From Allobrachymonas sp. (lineage in GTDB: Bacteria > Pseudomonadota > Gammaproteobacteria > Burkholderiales > Burkholderiaceae_C), in assembly GCA_030538335.1 (NCBI GenBank), contig JAUNUE010000100.1:1-6184 (forward strand): DNA of 6,184 nt, in the 5' to 3' direction. The notes below the pieces were generated by a model that ran no database searches, was not told the DNA's origin, and was given only the letters and a program-made list of their open reading frames with translations. Positions 1 through 6,042 of this stretch are shown one piece after another. The position numbers and the translations under genes were made by a program. Position 1 is the first letter of the stretch; each line of letters opens with the position of its first letter.

Positions 1-1047
1 CACGGCGCCGTCGCCATAGCTCATCAGCACGTAGTTGCCCACCCACAGCGGCACCGCGGCTCCGGTCAGCGGGTGCGTCACGGTCAGGCCCGTGTCCATG
101 CCTTCTTTTTCTTTCAGCGCCAGTTCGGCCTCGGTGGTGCCGCCTTCCTTGCAGTGGGCGATGAATGCCGCCAGCGCCGGATTGCTTTGCGCCGCATGCG
201 CAGCCAAGGGGTGCTCAGGTGCCACGGCCGCGAACGTCACACCCATGATGGTGTCGGCGCGCGTGGTAAAGACGTACATTCTGCCGTCCTGGATCAACTG
301 CCCGCTGGCATCGCGAATGTCGTGGGTGAAGGCAAAGCGCACGCCTTCGCTTTTGCCGATCCAGTGCTCCTGCATCAGCCGCACGCGCTCGGGCCAGCCA
401 TCCAGCGTGGCCTTGGGATTACCCACCTGCACATGGTCGAGCAGCTCTTGCGCGTAATCGGTGATCTTGAGGTAGTAGCCGGGAATTTCGCGCTTTTCTA
501 CCAACGCGCCGGTGCGCCAGCCACGGCCATCGATCACCTGCTCGTTGGCCAGCACGGTCATATCGACCGGATCCCAGTTCACCACCTGGGTTTTGCGGTA
601 GGCAATGCCCTTTTCCAGCATCTTCAAAAACAGCCACTGGTTCCATTTGTAATAGCTGGCGTCGCAGGTCGCCACTTCGCGGCTCCAGTCGATTGCCAGC
701 CCCATGGCCTGCATCTGCTGCTTCATGTAGGCGATGTTGTCGTAAGTCCATTGGGCGGGCGGCACCTTGTTCTTGAGCGCGGCGTTTTCGGCGGGCAGGC
801 CAAAGGCATCCCAGCCCATGGGCATGAGCACGTTGTAGCCCTGCATGCGCAGGTGGCGCGTGAGCATGTCGTTGATGGTGTAGTTGCGCACATGGCCCAT
901 GTGCAGCTTGCCGCTGGGGTAAGGCAGCATGGAGCAGGCGTAGAATTTTTTCTTGCCTGCGTCTTCGGTCACGCGGTAGGCATCGGCGGCGTTCCAGGCG
1001 GCCTGGGCCGCACCTTCAACCTCTTGGGGCTGGTAGTTTTCTTGCAT
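1..1047 (-). CDS. leuS: Leucyl-tRNA synthetase, N-terminal 349 residues (partial, cut by left edge)
   Basis: Class I aminoacyl-tRNA synthetase that charges tRNA-Leu with leucine in the cytoplasm. The frame is open from the ATG at 1047-1045 to base 1. The HIGH-type ATP-binding signature reads HMGH at residues 49-52, inside PYPSGKLHMGHVRNYTIND, typical of bacterial LeuRS. Residues 153-200 form the ZN1 region (VNWDPVD, VLANEQVIDG, VEKREIPGYYLKITDY). The inserted CP1 editing domain follows, with its threonine-rich motif TTRADTIMG at 261-269 and the start of the second editing motif (YVLMSYGDGAV) at the edge. The KMSKS loop and the anticodon and C-terminal domains lie outside the window. Seen oddity: the positions I align with the E. 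coli ZN1 cysteines carry Asp159, Gly176 and Thr179. There is no clear Shine-Dalgarno sequence before the start; the ATG fits the usual N-terminus of the family. The gene lies 57 bases downstream of the LysE-type gene on the same strand, with no terminator seen between. Identification is very secure. Confidence 0.97.
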   Translation of the reverse strand, partial: MQENYQPQEVEGAAQAAWNAADAYRVTEDAGKKKFYACSMLPYPSGKLHMGHVRNYTINDMLTRHLRMQGYNVLMPMGWDAFGLPAENAALKNKVPPAQWTYDNIAYMKQQMQAMGLAIDWSREVATCDASYYKWNQWLFLKMLEKGIAYRKTQVVNWDPVDMTVLANEQVIDGRGWRTGALVEKREIPGYYLKITDYAQELLDHVQVGNPKATLDGWPERVRLMQEHWIGKSEGVRFAFTHDIRDASGQLIQDGRMYVFTTRADTIMGVTFAAVAPEHPLAAHAAQSNPALAAFIAHCKEGGTTEAELALKEKEGMDTGLTVTHPLTGAAVPLWVGNYVLMSYGDGAV

Positions 1048-1104
1048 GGTGGGGGAATTTTGTCGGTAAGAACAGGTCAATGGCGCATTCTAGAGCCTTG
1101 GGCG

Positions 1105-1722
1105 CTACACCCCTGACCACAGCAGCGAACCTGCAATCACCCACATGGTGATGGCGATGAGGCCGTCGAGCACGCGCCAGGCCTTGGGCGTTGCCAGCAG
1201 CGGGCGCAACAGGCGCGCGCCGTAGCCCAGGCTGAAGAAAAACACAAAGGAACCGAGCGAGGTGCCGAGCCAGAAATACCAGTTCTGCGGCACATAGCGC
1301 GTGGAAAGGCCGCCAATCAACACCACCGTATCGAGGTAGACATGCGGATTGAGCAGGCTGATCATCAGGCAGGTCAGCACGGTTTTGGACAAGGTTTGCC
1401 GACCATTGCTGTTGTCAGCCTGCAGCGCGCCCGTGCCTTTGAAAGCCGATACTGCATTGCGCCAGCCGTACCACAGCAAAAATGCCGCACCGCCGTAGCG
1501 CGCCAGCGGAATGATCCACGGCCAGCGTGCCACCAGGATGTGAAAACCGCCCACGCCCAGCGCCATGAGAACGGCATCCAGCCCTGCACACGTCACGCAC
1601 ACCCAGAAAACGTGCTCGCCCTTGACGCCCTGGCGCAGCACAAAGGCGTTTTGTGCGCCGATGGCGAAGATCAGGGAGATGCAGGTAACAAAGCCAGTGA
1701 GCACCACCTGGGCGGGGTGCAT
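1105..1722 (-). CDS. LysE/ArgO-family amino-acid exporter
   Basis: Predicted inner-membrane protein of 205 residues, the usual length for the LysE/ArgO branch of the LysE superfamily, which exports basic amino acids such as lysine or arginine. Visible family motifs are IGAQNAFVLRQG near residues 21-32, a membrane aspartate at 49 (AGLDAVLMALG), GGAAFLLWYG at 77-86 and LNPHVYLDT at 124-132. About six hydrophobic segments are present, with a polar loop near residues 95-113. Homology to E. coli ArgO and Corynebacterium LysE is from memory; the substrate cannot be read from the sequence, so no symbol is given. The ATG at 1722-1720 overlaps the transglycosylase stop by one base (TGATG), which implies translational coupling. 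An in-frame GTG directly upstream (1725-1723) is an alternative start giving 206 residues. A GGGAG ribosome site at 1733-1737 lies 10 bases before the ATG and 7 before the GTG. No LysG/ArgP-type regulator gene lies beside it. Confidence 0.93.
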   Translation of the reverse strand: MHPAQVVLTGFVTCISLIFAIGAQNAFVLRQGVKGEHVFWVCVTCAGLDAVLMALGVGGFHILVARWPWIIPLARYGGAAFLLWYGWRNAVSAFKGTGALQADNSNGRQTLSKTVLTCLMISLLNPHVYLDTVVLIGGLSTRYVPQNWYFWLGTSLGSFVFFFSLGYGARLLRPLLATPKAWRVLDGLIAITMWVIAGSLLWSGV

Positions 1723-3908
1723 CACTCGGCAACTCCCGCAGGCTCTGGCAAGGCGTCAGCCGGGTTGTCAACAACCGCCACAGGTGCAGGCGTGATGGTG
1801 CCCAGGCGGCCATAAAGCGACTGCCTTTGTCCCGGCTGCAGCAGCAGCGCGTAGTTCACGCTGTTGGCCAGCACTTTTTTGACGTAATCGCGCGTTTCGC
1901 CAAAAGGGATGTTCTCGGCCCAGATCGCGCCTTCCTGCACCGGGCCTTCGCGCCAGCGGCGCGGGCGGCCCGGCCCGGCGTTGTAGGCCGCACTGGCCAT
2001 GGCCATGGAGCCGCCAAACTCCCCCTGCACCTGCTGCGCCAGATACGCCGTACCCAGTTGCACATTGCCCTCAATGCTGTTGAGGCTGGGCGGTACGCCC
2101 AGGCCCAGCTTGCGCGCCACCGCCCGCGCTGTACCGGGCATGACCTGCATCAGGCCCGACGCGCCAACATGGGAACGCGCCGCCGGTGCAAAACGGCTCT
2201 CTTGCCGGATCAGCCCCAGCACCCATGCCGGGTCAATGCCCGTTTGCTGGCTGTAGCCCACAATCGTGTTGCGGTACGGCATGGGAAAGCGCTGCTGCAT
2301 GTGGATGTGGTCGCGCGTGCGCTCGCTGGTGTTGATGCAACGATCCCACCACTGCTGGCTGCACGCCAGATCCGCTGCACGCAGCAGGTCGCGGTCGTTC
2401 ATGCCGCCGTGCAGATGCAGGTTGGTGTGGTAGTTCCATTCGCGGGTCGCTTCACTGTTCAAACCCAGGTTGCGGGCGTAGAAAGCACGCTGGATGCCCG
2501 GCTGCGCGCGCATGGTGGCACGCCCCTGCACCGACAGGGCAGCAGGCGCCCGGGGCATGGTGATACGGCCCTGCAACTCTTCTTGCGCCAGCAATTCGTA
2601 AAACCCGTAGTTGCCCGCAATGCTGCGCAACAGTCTTTCGGCTTGGGGCGGGCGCTGCGCAGGCTGCTTCGCGCCGTTTTGCAGGCTGCGTGCCAGCCAG
2701 TAAGCCCACACCGGCTCTTGCTGGCTGGCCGCAGGCATGGCTTCGATGGCGCGCTGCGCGACCGGCCATTGCCCGTGGCGCAAGGCATTGCGCGCCATCC
2801 AGCCCAGGTGGTCCTCACCGAGGTTGCGCAATTGCCGCACCTGCGCAAAGTAGTTGGGGGTTTGCAAATCCAGATTCAGCGCGGCCTGGCGGCCAATGCT
2901 GCCCCACGCCCAGTCGCGCTGGGCTTCGGTCAATGCCGCCACTGCAGGTCCTTGCAGCCATTGCGCGGCAGAACCGGGGTTGAGCGCGGCCAGCCGCGCC
3001 ACCGCCAGCACGGCCAGTTCGCGGTTGCTGCCACTGGCAAGCGGTGCGGTGAACAGATAGCTTTCGGGGTTGGCAAACAATGCCGGCACTTGTGTGGCTG
3101 CATCGGCATCCACAATGGCCACCGCCTCGCGTGCGGCGCTGGCCTGGCGGCGCTCGGCCGCATCACGCGCCTTGTGCCAGATATCTTGCGCAGAAATGCC
3201 GCCCTGTGCATACAAACGGCTGGCCGCAGCAATGCAGGCGCTGCCACCCCCGCTGCGGCTGAACCAGGCTTCGCGCAGCATCAGCACAGCTTCTTCGCGT
3301 GAGATACCGAGTGGCTGCGCTGCCTGTATGGCGTAACACCGCACGGCCTGGTCGTCGCGCATGCGAAAAGCCGGGTAGTAACGGGCAAACGCTGCCGTGT
3401 CGCCGCTCTGGCCCAGTTGCAGCAACCAGTCGTTGCGCAGCCGATCTTCCTGATAGCTGCCTGCATAGCGCTGCAAAAAGGCATCCACTTCGGCGGCGCT
3501 GGCGCTGGGCAGGCGCGTGTTCAACTCCCAATACGCGGCCCAGGGTTCCAACACATGGCCTGTGGCCTGCGGTAACAGGCTGGTCAGCGTTGCGCTGTTT
3601 TTGCTGCGGTAGGCCTGCGCCATGGCGAGAATGACCTCGTCAGACGCTGCAGGCGTGGTGACGGGTGCCGTGTCAAACTCTGCCGGGTTATCGGCCTGGG
3701 CGACCAATACGTCCTGATTGGCAGGCAATGCTGCTTCATCCGCAGCAGAGAAGCGCCCTTGCGCGGCAGAAAAAGTCGTCAGCCCCAGCCCGAGGCACAC
3801 GGCCAGCAAAGCCAGCCCTTCGGCCATGCGGCCGGGCTGTTGAGCCGGTTTGCGGCGCGAGGCCAACTTTTTCGACGACACAGAAGAAGTACGTGGTCTT
3901 GCATCCAT
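1722..3908 (-). CDS. slt: Soluble lytic murein transglycosylase (Slt70 type)
   Basis: Cleaves the MurNAc-GlcNAc bond of peptidoglycan in the periplasm, leaving 1,6-anhydro ends; used in wall turnover and remodelling. The protein has 728 residues against about 645 for the E. coli Slt70 precursor. A basic N-terminus (KK at 14-15, RRK at 18-20) precedes a hydrophobic stretch at 31-46 and a possible signal-peptidase I site after Ala49 (S-A-A). Residues 90-480 are Ala/Leu-rich and helical, as in the Slt70 U-domain ring, with a linker domain to about 545. The catalytic SLT domain (about 550-690) shows RQESRF with the predicted catalytic Glu570, VGASGLMQVMPGTA (581-594), AYNAGPGRPRRW (641-652) and ENIPFGETRDYVKKVL (665-680). 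A Pro/Ala-rich tail follows. There is no Shine-Dalgarno sequence before the ATG; Met28 is an alternative start but would lose the basic residues of the signal. The gene is divergent from the folate cyclo-ligase gene and overlaps the exporter start by one base. Catalytic identity is very secure. Confidence 0.96.
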   Translation of the reverse strand: MDARPRTSSVSSKKLASRRKPAQQPGRMAEGLALLAVCLGLGLTTFSAAQGRFSAADEAALPANQDVLVAQADNPAEFDTAPVTTPAASDEVILAMAQAYRSKNSATLTSLLPQATGHVLEPWAAYWELNTRLPSASAAEVDAFLQRYAGSYQEDRLRNDWLLQLGQSGDTAAFARYYPAFRMRDDQAVRCYAIQAAQPLGISREEAVLMLREAWFSRSGGGSACIAAASRLYAQGGISAQDIWHKARDAAERRQASAAREAVAIVDADAATQVPALFANPESYLFTAPLASGSNRELAVLAVARLAALNPGSAAQWLQGPAVAALTEAQRDWAWGSIGRQAALNLDLQTPNYFAQVRQLRNLGEDHLGWMARNALRHGQWPVAQRAIEAMPAASQQEPVWAYWLARSLQNGAKQPAQRPPQAERLLRSIAGNYGFYELLAQEELQGRITMPRAPAALSVQGRATMRAQPGIQRAFYARNLGLNSEATREWNYHTNLHLHGGMNDRDLLRAADLACSQQWWDRCINTSERTRDHIHMQQRFPMPYRNTIVGYSQQTGIDPAWVLGLIRQESRFAPAARSHVGASGLMQVMPGTARAVARKLGLGVPPSLNSIEGNVQLGTAYLAQQVQGEFGGSMAMASAAYNAGPGRPRRWREGPVQEGAIWAENIPFGETRDYVKKVLANSVNYALLLQPGQRQSLYGRLGTITPAPVAVVDNPADALPEPAGVAE
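1733..1737 (-). promoter_or_regulatory. Ribosome binding site of the LysE-type exporter
   Basis: GGGAG on the minus strand lies inside the last codons of the transglycosylase gene. It is 7 bases before the GTG at 1725 and 10 bases before the ATG at 1722, so it can serve either start. Its presence within the upstream gene supports coupled translation of the two proteins. Confidence 0.55.
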
Positions 3909-3916
3909 AGGAAGGC

Positions 3917-3945
3917 ATTATCGCCAAGACTGAATACAGTGTTTT
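3917..3945 (-). promoter_or_regulatory. Candidate promoter of the transglycosylase gene
   Basis: On the minus strand a -10-like GATAAT (3922-3917) lies 17 bases from AAAACA (3945-3940), which matches three of six bases of the -35 consensus. Standard spacing puts the transcription start near 3910, only about two bases before the ATG at 3908. Together with the missing Shine-Dalgarno sequence this would give an almost leaderless mRNA. The -35 box is weak, so this is an inference from pattern only. Confidence 0.35.
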
Positions 3946-3973
3946 GCTGCTGCGCTTTCAAACAGGAACTGTT
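3929..3973. repeat. Two short palindromes in the shared slt / cyclo-ligase control region
   Basis: The 112-base gap between the divergent genes holds ACTG-AATA-CAGT (3929-3940) and AACAG-GAA-CTGTT (3961-3973). Both are perfect inverted repeats with short arms. The segments around 3937-3946 and 3957-3969 can also pair imperfectly with each other. They could be an operator or a hairpin, but arms this short can arise by chance. Neither fits the LexA spacing of CTG-N10-CAG. I see nothing else definite in 3909-4020. Confidence 0.3.
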
Positions 3974-4020
3974 ACCATTTCAACCTTGCGCCGCAAACCC
4001 GCCCCTTACCCTTCTGACGC

Positions 4021-4614
4021 ATGCACACACCGCCACAACCTGACAAAAAAGCCCTGCGCGAGCAACTGCTGGCGCAACGCATGGGGCTGCGCAACCGGCT
4101 GGAACTGTCGGAGCGCCTGCAAAGCGTGATGCGCATGTGGCTGCTGCGCCGCACCGATACAGTCATTGGTGCCTACTGGCCGATCAAGGGCGAATTCGAC
4201 CCGCTGCCCGCCCTGCACCGCTGGAAAGAAGACGGCGAACTGCTGGAACGCCAGCAACTGCGCCGCATCGGGCTGCCCGTGGTCAACAAGGAGCACAAGA
4301 CCTTGGCGTTCCACGCCTGGTATCCGGGCTGCCCGACCGAAGAAGACGCCTACGGCATTCCCAAGCCCAAAGACACCGAAGTGATTGTGCCCACCCTGCT
4401 GTTTGTGCCGTGTGTGGGTTATGGGCCGGGCGGCTACCGCCTGGGTTACGGCGGCGGGTTTTACGACCGCACGCTGGCCACGCTGCAACCGCATCCCTAC
4501 ACCGTGGGTCTGGGTTTTGCGCAGGGCTTCATCCCCGACCTGCTGCCCGAGCCGCACGATGTGCCGCTGGATGCCATTCTCAACGAGAACGGCGTGGTCT
4601 GGCCCCTGGATTGA
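4021..4614 (+). CDS. 5-formyltetrahydrofolate cyclo-ligase (MTHFS / YgfA family)
   Basis: Cytoplasmic enzyme that uses ATP to convert 5-formyltetrahydrofolate to 5,10-methenyltetrahydrofolate, returning this storage or inhibitory folate to one-carbon metabolism. The protein has 197 residues, normal for the family. Visible signatures are the N-terminal KKALREQLLAQR (9-20), AYWPIKGEFDP (51-61), the glycine-rich nucleotide-binding motif GPGGYRLGYGGGFYDR (135-150) and the C-terminal HDVPLDAIL (179-187). The start is well fixed: an in-frame TGA lies two codons upstream (4015-4017), and the next Met (residue 21) would remove the conserved N-terminal motif. No Shine-Dalgarno sequence is seen before the ATG. 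The gene is divergent from the transglycosylase gene and convergent with the lipoprotein gene. In E. coli the homologue ygfA follows the 6S RNA gene; no 6S RNA is recognisable here, and the 112-base gap is too short for one of about 180 nt. Confidence 0.95.
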   Translation: MHTPPQPDKKALREQLLAQRMGLRNRLELSERLQSVMRMWLLRRTDTVIGAYWPIKGEFDPLPALHRWKEDGELLERQQLRRIGLPVVNKEHKTLAFHAWYPGCPTEEDAYGIPKPKDTEVIVPTLLFVPCVGYGPGGYRLGYGGGFYDRTLATLQPHPYTVGLGFAQGFIPDLLPEPHDVPLDAILNENGVVWPLD

Positions 4615-4643
4615 TCCCCGCAGGAGAGCAGGTTCAAGCCCAT

Positions 4644-4672
4644 AAAAAAACCGCCCTGTTTCCAGGGCGGTT
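4644..4672 (-). terminator. Intrinsic terminator of the lipoprotein gene
   Basis: A perfect 10-bp GC-rich stem (AACCGCCCTG paired with CAGGGCGGTT, 4649-4658 and 4663-4672) encloses a four-base loop. Read on the minus strand, the hairpin is followed by a run of seven T (4650-4644), the classic Rho-independent form. It lies 23 bases after the lipoprotein stop codon. On the plus strand, for the convergent cyclo-ligase gene, only TT then GCGT follows the stem, so termination in that direction is probably weaker. Confidence 0.92.
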
Positions 4673-4695
4673 GCGTCAAAGCCTTGCCGTAGAAC

Positions 4696-5226
4696 TTACG
4701 ACAGGCGGTAGAGCTGCTGGCCCTGGATGCGCACGTTCTCACCAATGCGCACATTCGGGTTCTGCGGATAGTCGAACGTGCGCAACTGGTTGTCGTTGCC
4801 GCGCACCGTGACACGGTAGATGGTCTGGCCAGTGTATTGGCCATAGCCGCCCTGTTGCTGCACGACATGACCGATCAGGGCACCCACCACCGCACCTGCC
4901 GCGGTGGCAATGGCACGCTCCTCGGAATCGGATTTGCGGGCAATCTGGTTGCCAATGGCGCCGCCTGCCACGCCACCGATCAAGGTACCGGTGTTGAGCA
5001 CCGAAGGCGCAGCACCGCCACCCTGGTAGGTTTGTACATTCACGACCTGGCCGTAGCCGTTGTAGCTGTAATCATTGGCATAACCCGGCTGGTTGGGCGC
5101 ACCATAGGTGGGAGAGCCGGGGTAGGCGGTGTTGTAGGGATCAGGGCCATAGGGCACAGCGCACCCGCCCAGAACCAGGGCACTGGCAGCCAGTGCCACC
5201 ACGGGAGTAAAACGCGAACGGATCAT
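4696..5226 (-). CDS. Glycine-zipper 2TM outer-membrane lipoprotein (SlyB / 17-kDa antigen-like)
   Basis: Predicted lipoprotein of 176 residues. The signal peptide (MIRSRF, then a hydrophobic stretch at 8-19) ends in the lipobox LGGC with acylated Cys22; Ala23 at position +2 favours outer-membrane sorting. Residues 25-60 are rich in Tyr, Pro and Gly. Residues 58-68 (YGQVVNVQTYQ) resemble the SlyB segment before its zipper. The glycine-zipper pair follows: LIGGVAGGAIGNQIA (82-96) and AIATAAGAVVGALIGHVV (105-122). A small polar C-terminal domain (YRVTVRGNDNQLRTFDYP, VRIGENVRI) resembles the SlyB tail. SlyB-type proteins support outer-membrane integrity, often under envelope-stress control; this role is inferred. 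The ATG at 5226 was chosen because it gives a proper lipoprotein signal and has AGAGAGG five bases upstream; the frame stays open to 5355 but adds no credible N-terminus. The gene lies 125 bases downstream of dedA and ends at the terminator at 4644-4672. Confidence 0.92.
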   Translation of the reverse strand: MIRSRFTPVVALAASALVLGGCAVPYGPDPYNTAYPGSPTYGAPNQPGYANDYSYNGYGQVVNVQTYQGGGAAPSVLNTGTLIGGVAGGAIGNQIARKSDSEERAIATAAGAVVGALIGHVVQQQGGYGQYTGQTIYRVTVRGNDNQLRTFDYPQNPNVRIGENVRIQGQQLYRLS

Positions 5227-5231
5227 GGCAA

Positions 5232-5238
5232 CCTCTCT
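5232..5238 (-). promoter_or_regulatory. Ribosome binding site that fixes the lipoprotein start
   Basis: AGAGAGG on the minus strand lies five bases before the ATG at 5226. It supports that start over the upstream in-frame codons that extend to 5355. Confidence 0.7.
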
Positions 5239-5272
5239 TTTAATGGGAACAATGAGGCATTCATCATTCCAC

Positions 5273-5344
5273 AAAAGCAACGCAGCGGTTGTTAATGGGG
5301 TGTTACCAAACGCAGATTTTGTAGAACCTGAAAAGCAGCGCAGC
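5273..5344. repeat. Imperfect 14-bp direct repeat upstream of the lipoprotein gene
   Basis: AAAAGCAACGCAGC (5273-5286) and AAAAGCAGCGCAGC (5331-5344) match at 13 of 14 bases and start 58 bases apart. Both lie in the 125-base gap between dedA and the lipoprotein gene. A shorter related AAACGCAG lies between them at 5308-5315. They may be regulator sites for the lipoprotein gene or simply chance. I could not place a convincing -35/-10 pair in this gap and see no terminator for dedA there. Confidence 0.4.
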
Positions 5345-5351
5345 CCTGTAT

Positions 5352-6005
5352 TCAAGCCGTTTCAGGTGTCTTGTTCCTGCTGGCTTTCCAGGCCCCGAAC
5401 AAGGCCAGCACGCCGGGAACCAGGATCAGGCCCCAGATGATGATCTGCAGGTTCTCCTGTACCCACGGGATGTTGCCAAAGAAATAGCCTGCCGCTGTCA
5501 CGCCAATCACCCAGAGCACGCCCCCCACCACGTTGTACAAAGTGAACTTGCCGCGGCTCATGTGCGCCACGCCGGCCACAAAGGGCACAAAGGTGCGCAT
5601 GAAGGGCATGAAGCGCGCGAGGATGATGGTGATGCCGCCATAACGCTCGTAAAAGGCATTGGCCTGCTCAAACGCTTTCTTGTTGAAGAAGCGCGAGTTC
5701 TCCCATTGAAAGACCTTCGGCCCCATCCACCGGCCAATGGAGTAGTTGCACTGGTCGCCCAGAATGGCCGCCACAAGCATCAGCCCTGCGGCCAGGTCGT
5801 AACGCAGTTGCCCGGTGGCGCACAGCGCGCCCACGATGAACAACAACGAATCGCCCGGCAAAAAGGGCATGACGACCACACCCGTTTCCACAAACAGGAT
5901 CAGGAACAGCAAGGCATAAATCCACGGCCCGTAGTTTTGCACCAGCGTGATGATGTGCTGGTCGATATGCAGGATGAAGCTGATCAGGAACTGGATAACT
6001 TGCAT
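5352..6005 (-). CDS. dedA: DedA-family integral membrane protein
   Basis: Inner-membrane protein of 217 residues from the DedA (SNARE-associated/VTT) superfamily. Members are linked to lipid handling, including undecaprenyl-phosphate recycling by UptA-type members, and to membrane potential and envelope homeostasis. Motifs are FVETGVVVMPFLPGDSLLF (38-56), AAILGDQCNYSIGR (79-92), ILARFMPFMRTFVPFVAG (128-145) and YNVVGGVLWVIGVTAAGYFFG (157-177). From memory, the residues essential in E. coli YqjA (E39, D51, R130, R136) correspond to E40, D52, R131 and R137 here, all kept. The overall sequence, from ILHIDQHI to YFFGNIPWVQ, resembles E. coli DedA itself more than YqjA or YghB. No in-frame ATG, GTG or TTG lies between the upstream stop codon and the ATG at 6005, so the start is firm, although no Shine-Dalgarno sequence is seen. 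A -10-like CATAAT (6047-6042) lies about 36 bases upstream, with no good -35. The gene is 37 bases after the symporter stop on the same strand. Confidence 0.95.
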   Translation of the reverse strand: MQVIQFLISFILHIDQHIITLVQNYGPWIYALLFLILFVETGVVVMPFLPGDSLLFIVGALCATGQLRYDLAAGLMLVAAILGDQCNYSIGRWMGPKVFQWENSRFFNKKAFEQANAFYERYGGITIILARFMPFMRTFVPFVAGVAHMSRGKFTLYNVVGGVLWVIGVTAAGYFFGNIPWVQENLQIIIWGLILVPGVLALFGAWKASRNKTPETA

Positions 6006-6042
6006 GAAGGGGAATGGAATAGGCAGGTAGAAGCAAAACGGA

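Noticed and set aside
1048..1104. TTGACC resembling a -35 box before leuS
   Set aside because: No -10-like hexamer lies at 15-19 bases from it, so a leuS promoter cannot be supported here.
73..1116. Plus-strand open frame of 347 codons opposite leuS
   Set aside because: It is antisense to a well-recognised leuS reading frame and shows no protein family features.
1997..2008. Nested palindrome of repeated ATGGCC-type bases
   Set aside because: It encodes the alternating Ala-Met run of the transglycosylase (MAMAS) and is explained by codons.
1827..3302. Long plus-strand open frame of 491 codons opposite the transglycosylase gene
   Set aside because: It is fully antisense to a protein with clear catalytic motifs; its product is rich in Arg, Ala and His with no domain, as expected for a shadow frame in high-GC DNA.
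3789..3818. Lipobox-like LAVC in the transglycosylase signal region (Cys38)
   Set aside because: Valine at the -1 position and only about six hydrophobic residues before the Cys do not fit a lipoprotein signal; cleavage after Ala49 fits better.
3909..4020. Possible 6S RNA (ssrS) upstream of the folate cyclo-ligase gene, as in E. coli
   Set aside because: The gap is 112 bases, shorter than a 6S RNA of about 180 nt, and I could not fold it into the long rod with a central bubble. A covariance-model search would settle it.
5227..5355. Extended N-terminus for the lipoprotein, in frame to 5355
   Set aside because: The extra residues would hide the lipobox signal peptide; the internal ATG at 5226 has a good ribosome site.
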